From positions 38,720 through 102,719 of the forward strand of contig CAJJDI010000014.1 in assembly GCA_905182835.1 (NCBI GenBank): a DNA stretch of 64,000 bases, read 5' to 3'. The notes under the pieces were generated by a model. That model worked only from the letters and a program-made list of their open reading frames with translations. It was not told the DNA's origin and ran no database searches. Shown here in pieces: positions 61,776-64,000 of this stretch. The stretch's first letter is position 1; every line of letters starts with the position of its first letter. The translations under genes were made by a program, and so were the position numbers. The DNA comes from an uncultured Flavobacteriaceae bacterium. GTDB lineage: Bacteria > Bacteroidota > Bacteroidia > Flavobacteriales > Flavobacteriaceae.

Positions 61776-62687
61776 ATGAAGGGTATATTTTATAAATTTA
61801 TAAGTTTATTTTCAGTAATTAGATTATATAATATTTTTATAATAATCATTGCTCAATACTTTACGTCTATTTTTATTGTGTCTATTGATAATACAATCTC
61901 TAGCGTTATCTTTGATTCTCAGCTATTTCTACTTATATTATCTTCGTCGATAGCAATCGCTTCTGGTTATATTATTAATAACTTTTATGACTATGAAAAG
62001 GACCTTATTAATAAGCCTCTAAAGTCTAGAATAGACAGAGTTGTAAGAAAGAGAACAAAACTAAAACTTTATATCATCTTAAATTTTTTATGTGTTTTAA
62101 CCTCTTATTTAGTTTCCTGGAGGTCTGTCCTTTTTTTCTCTACTTATATTTTTCTAATTTGGTTTTATTCACACAGACTAAAAAGAACATTGATTATTGG
62201 AAACATTGTATCATCTCTTCTTTCAGTAATTCCTTTTCTAATAATATTAATTTATTATAAAAACTTTGAATCAATCATATTCTTGTACGCGATGTTTTTA
62301 TTTTTAATTATTTATATAAGAGAATTAATCAAGGATCTAGAAAATATTAAAGGAGATTTTACTTTAAATTATCAAACAATTCCAGTAATTTATGGTGAAA
62401 AAGTAAGTAAATATTTGATCACATTTAGTGTTCTTTTAACTATTGTAATTATATATTTATTACTTAGCTACTATGATACTGGAAGTATGTATTACTACTA
62501 CTATTTTAGTCTAATGATATTAATATTGTTTGTTTTTATTTTATGGAATTCAAATAACAAAAAAAATTATAACTCACTCCATAATCTATTAAAATTTGTC
62601 ATTGTTTTAGGAGTTCTAAGTATCGTTTTGATTGATGTTGACTTGTTTTTAGATAAATTTTATTTGTTATTAAATTATTATATATAA
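61776..62687 (+). CDS. UbiA family prenyltransferase
   Basis: A 303-residue membrane protein with about eight or nine hydrophobic helices. The two Asp-rich prenyl-diphosphate motifs are IINNFYDYEKDLINKP near 63-78 and IRELIKDLENIKGD near 184-197. Its place right after the mevalonate genes is common in Flavobacteriia and suggests use of the isoprenoid made there. Members in this position are often annotated as geranylgeranylglycerol-phosphate geranylgeranyltransferase-like. The real acceptor (lipid, quinone or other) is unknown. Confidence 0.87.
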   Translation: MKGIFYKFISLFSVIRLYNIFIIIIAQYFTSIFIVSIDNTISSVIFDSQLFLLILSSSIAIASGYIINNFYDYEKDLINKPLKSRIDRVVRKRTKLKLYIILNFLCVLTSYLVSWRSVLFFSTYIFLIWFYSHRLKRTLIIGNIVSSLLSVIPFLIILIYYKNFESIIFLYAMFLFLIIYIRELIKDLENIKGDFTLNYQTIPVIYGEKVSKYLITFSVLLTIVIIYLLLSYYDTGSMYYYYYFSLMILILFVFILWNSNNKKNYNSLHNLLKFVIVLGVLSIVLIDVDLFLDKFYLLLNYYI

Positions 62688-62717
62688 GATATCTACATAT
62701 CTTTGAAAAAAAATATC

Positions 62718-63428
62718 ATGGATAATAAAATTCGATTAAATAAATTCATCTCAAACTCTGGAATATGTTCTAGAAGAGATGCAGATATGCATATCTCTAT
62801 TGGAAGCGTTAAAGTAAATGGAAAGGTGGTTACTGAAATGGGTTGTAAGGTTGATTTAGATGATGAAGTTCGTTTTGATGGTGCTCGAATTTATCCAGAA
62901 AAAAAAGCATATGTATTATTAAATAAGCCAAAAGGATTTTCAACTACAGATAGTCAATCCAAAGGTAAAACAGTAATGGACTTAGTATCTAATGCTACTA
63001 AATCTCGAATTAAGCCTGTTGGTAGATTAGGCAGAAACAGCACAGGTTTGTTGTTGTTTACTAATGATGAATTAATAATGAACAAATTTGTTAATTCAAA
63101 AAAAGGTGTTGCAAGATTATTTTATATTGAGTTAGATAAAAACTTAAAAGCAGAGCACCTAAAACAGATTAAGGAAGGATTTAAAATTGATGGTAAATTA
63201 ATATCTGTAGAAGAAATTAGTTATGTAGTGAATTCTACAAAAAAAGAAATAGGATTAAGTATTAAAAACACTGGCAACACGATTATTAGAACAATATTTG
63301 ATCATTTTAAATATGATATTATAAGACTTGATTGCGTTAAAATAGGAGGGTTAACTAAAAAAGATATACCAAGAGGTCATTGGAAAAACCTTACAGAACT
63401 GGAAGTGAGTAGCTTGAAGATGCTTTAA
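62718..63428 (+). CDS. RsuA/RluB-family pseudouridine synthase homologue lacking the catalytic Asp
   Basis: A 236-residue protein with an N-terminal S4 RNA-binding domain (IRLNKFISNSGICSRRDAD) and a pseudouridine synthase fold ending in GGLTKKDIPRGHWKNLTE. The active-site motif, GRLDxxTxGLLL in the family, here reads GRLGRNSTGLLLF: codon 63030-63032 is GGC (Gly105) in place of Asp, so no isomerase activity is expected. The late NTIIRTIFDHF is also changed from the usual NRQVRRMF type. The frame is intact. I chose the ATG at 62718 over a TTG at 62703. It follows the UbiA gene by 30 bases. Confidence 0.85.
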   Translation: MDNKIRLNKFISNSGICSRRDADMHISIGSVKVNGKVVTEMGCKVDLDDEVRFDGARIYPEKKAYVLLNKPKGFSTTDSQSKGKTVMDLVSNATKSRIKPVGRLGRNSTGLLLFTNDELIMNKFVNSKKGVARLFYIELDKNLKAEHLKQIKEGFKIDGKLISVEEISYVVNSTKKEIGLSIKNTGNTIIRTIFDHFKYDIIRLDCVKIGGLTKKDIPRGHWKNLTELEVSSLKML

Positions 63429-63469
63429 ACAACCACATTAAAGATTATTATTTACGTAAAAAGCTAATC

Positions 63470-63940
63470 ATGAAATTATCAGAATTAAAAAATCATCTTA
63501 CTGGGTTAAAAAACATATCATTTCAGTTGCCAACTGGAAAATTAGTTCCTACCCATTTTCACGTAACAGAAGTGGGTAAAATAACTAAGAGTTTTATTGA
63601 TTGTGGAGGTAAAGTTAGATTTGAAGAAATGATTAACTTTCAACTATGGACAGAAAATGATTATGAACACAGGTTGCGTCCTGAAAAACTTGTTTATATA
63701 ATTGAGCAATCTGAACAGGCATTCAAGTTTAAAGACTTAGAAATTGAAGTCGAGTTTCAAGGGGTCGAAACAATTGGTAAATATGACTTAGATTTTGATG
63801 GAAATCGTTTTCTGTTAATATCGAAAACAACCGCTTGCTTAGCAGAAGATGCTTGCGGAATTACTACTTCAAAACTGAAAGTTGAAATCTCTAATACGCA
63901 ACCAATAAATTCTTGCGATCCTAACTCTGGTTGTTGCTAG
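63470..63940 (+). CDS. DUF6428 family protein with Cys-rich tail
   Basis: A 156-residue protein resembling DUF6428 (PTGKLVPTHFHVTEVGKITK; DCGGKVRFEEMINFQLW). The C-terminus CDPNSGCC and the ACLAEDACG segment give five Cys suited to binding a soft metal. From memory, such genes usually lie in arsenic-resistance operons next to arsR and a phosphatase-like arsenate reductase, but no ars gene is in the window. It follows the degenerate RsuA/RluB gene by 41 bases and is followed after two bases by a second, partial copy of that gene. Confidence 0.75.
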   Translation: MKLSELKNHLTGLKNISFQLPTGKLVPTHFHVTEVGKITKSFIDCGGKVRFEEMINFQLWTENDYEHRLRPEKLVYIIEQSEQAFKFKDLEIEVEFQGVETIGKYDLDFDGNRFLLISKTTACLAEDACGITTSKLKVEISNTQPINSCDPNSGCC

Positions 63941-63942
63941 TA

Positions 63943-64000
63943 ATGAATAAATTCACTAATTCAAAAAAAGGTGTGGCTAGGTTGTTTTATATCGAGTTAG
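63943..64000 (+). pseudogene. 5'-truncated second copy of the RsuA/RluB-family gene (runs off window)
   Basis: The last 58 bases read MNKFTNSKKGVARLFYIEL and align without gaps to codons 121-139 of the preceding RsuA/RluB homologue (63078-63135), where the sequence reads MNKFVNSKKGVARLFYIEL. Eight codons differ, seven of them silently. The S4 domain and catalytic region are absent, since the DUF6428 gene ends two bases upstream. The copy continues beyond the window, so it could be a fragment or a short expressed frame starting at the ATG at 63943. Confidence 0.7.

Noticed and set aside
1..64000. CRISPR array, transposon, prophage or replication origin
   Set aside because: No regularly spaced repeats, terminal inverted repeats with transposase, phage structural genes or DnaA-box clusters were recognised.

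Overview
The window is a contiguous piece of a strongly AT-rich chromosome from a marine-type member of Flavobacteriia (Bacteroidota). The evidence is a SusC/SusD pair, promoters with the TAnnTTTG -7 element, almost no Shine-Dalgarno sequences, a DnaE fused to a proofreading exonuclease, DUF3098, DUF4271 and DUF4296 genes, and a mevalonate pathway cluster. Genes are tightly packed, many overlap by 1-8 bases, and TTG or GTG starts are common. I saw no transposase, phage gene, CRISPR array or replication origin.

Layout. 1-11.8 kb: PPK2 kinase; a minus-strand ftsX-DUF3098-uppP-truB unit; leuS; a saccharopine dehydrogenase-Lrp pair; pckA; DUF4271-hemD. 11.8-16.7 kb: mannosyl-phosphopolyprenol synthase, dihydroorotase, DUF4296 lipoprotein, tyrS, and a lone LuxE-like acyl-protein synthetase. 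16.7-22.4 kb: a PhoB/PhoR-like two-component pair, trmB, an alkyltransferase-like protein, then an Fe-S and electron-transfer run (Mrp, Nfu, ferredoxin reductase, [2Fe-2S] ferredoxin). 22.4-27.5 kb (minus): SGNH hydrolase, DUF3050 protein, glutaryl-CoA dehydrogenase, Rieske oxygenase, rimM, and rpsP with a repeat-encoded tail. 27.6-35.4 kb: lipoprotein, dnaE, metzincin-type protease, trxA, tRNA-Asp.

35.8-47.8 kb is a compact polysaccharide utilization locus: SusC, SusD, two surface lipoproteins, a GH16 endo-glucanase lipoprotein, a GH3 beta-glucosidase lipoprotein and a LacI-family regulator. The enzyme pair points to laminarin or another beta-1,3-glucan. A perfect 36-base palindrome with a T-run separates the uptake and binding genes from the enzyme genes. 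Upstream of susC, next to tRNA-Asp, lies a diverged direct repeat whose two copies each keep a hairpin with a compensatory base-pair change.

47.8-58.6 kb: DUF456, a TonB-like lipoprotein, ruvC and hemW, then a five-gene operon for trans-4-hydroxyproline breakdown (HPC deaminase, 2-oxoglutarate semialdehyde dehydrogenase, DUF885 metallopeptidase, 4-hydroxyproline epimerase, D-hydroxyproline dehydrogenase). It faces an M20 dipeptidase gene, and together they look like a route from hydroxyproline-containing peptides to 2-oxoglutarate. 58.7-64 kb: tRNA-Leu, tesB, mevalonate genes with a UbiA prenyltransferase, an RsuA/RluB-family protein whose catalytic Asp is replaced by Gly, and an orphan DUF6428 protein. 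The last 58 bases are a diverged copy of an internal part of that same RsuA/RluB gene.

All family assignments come from reading motifs by eye. No database search, structure prediction or composition calculation was run.
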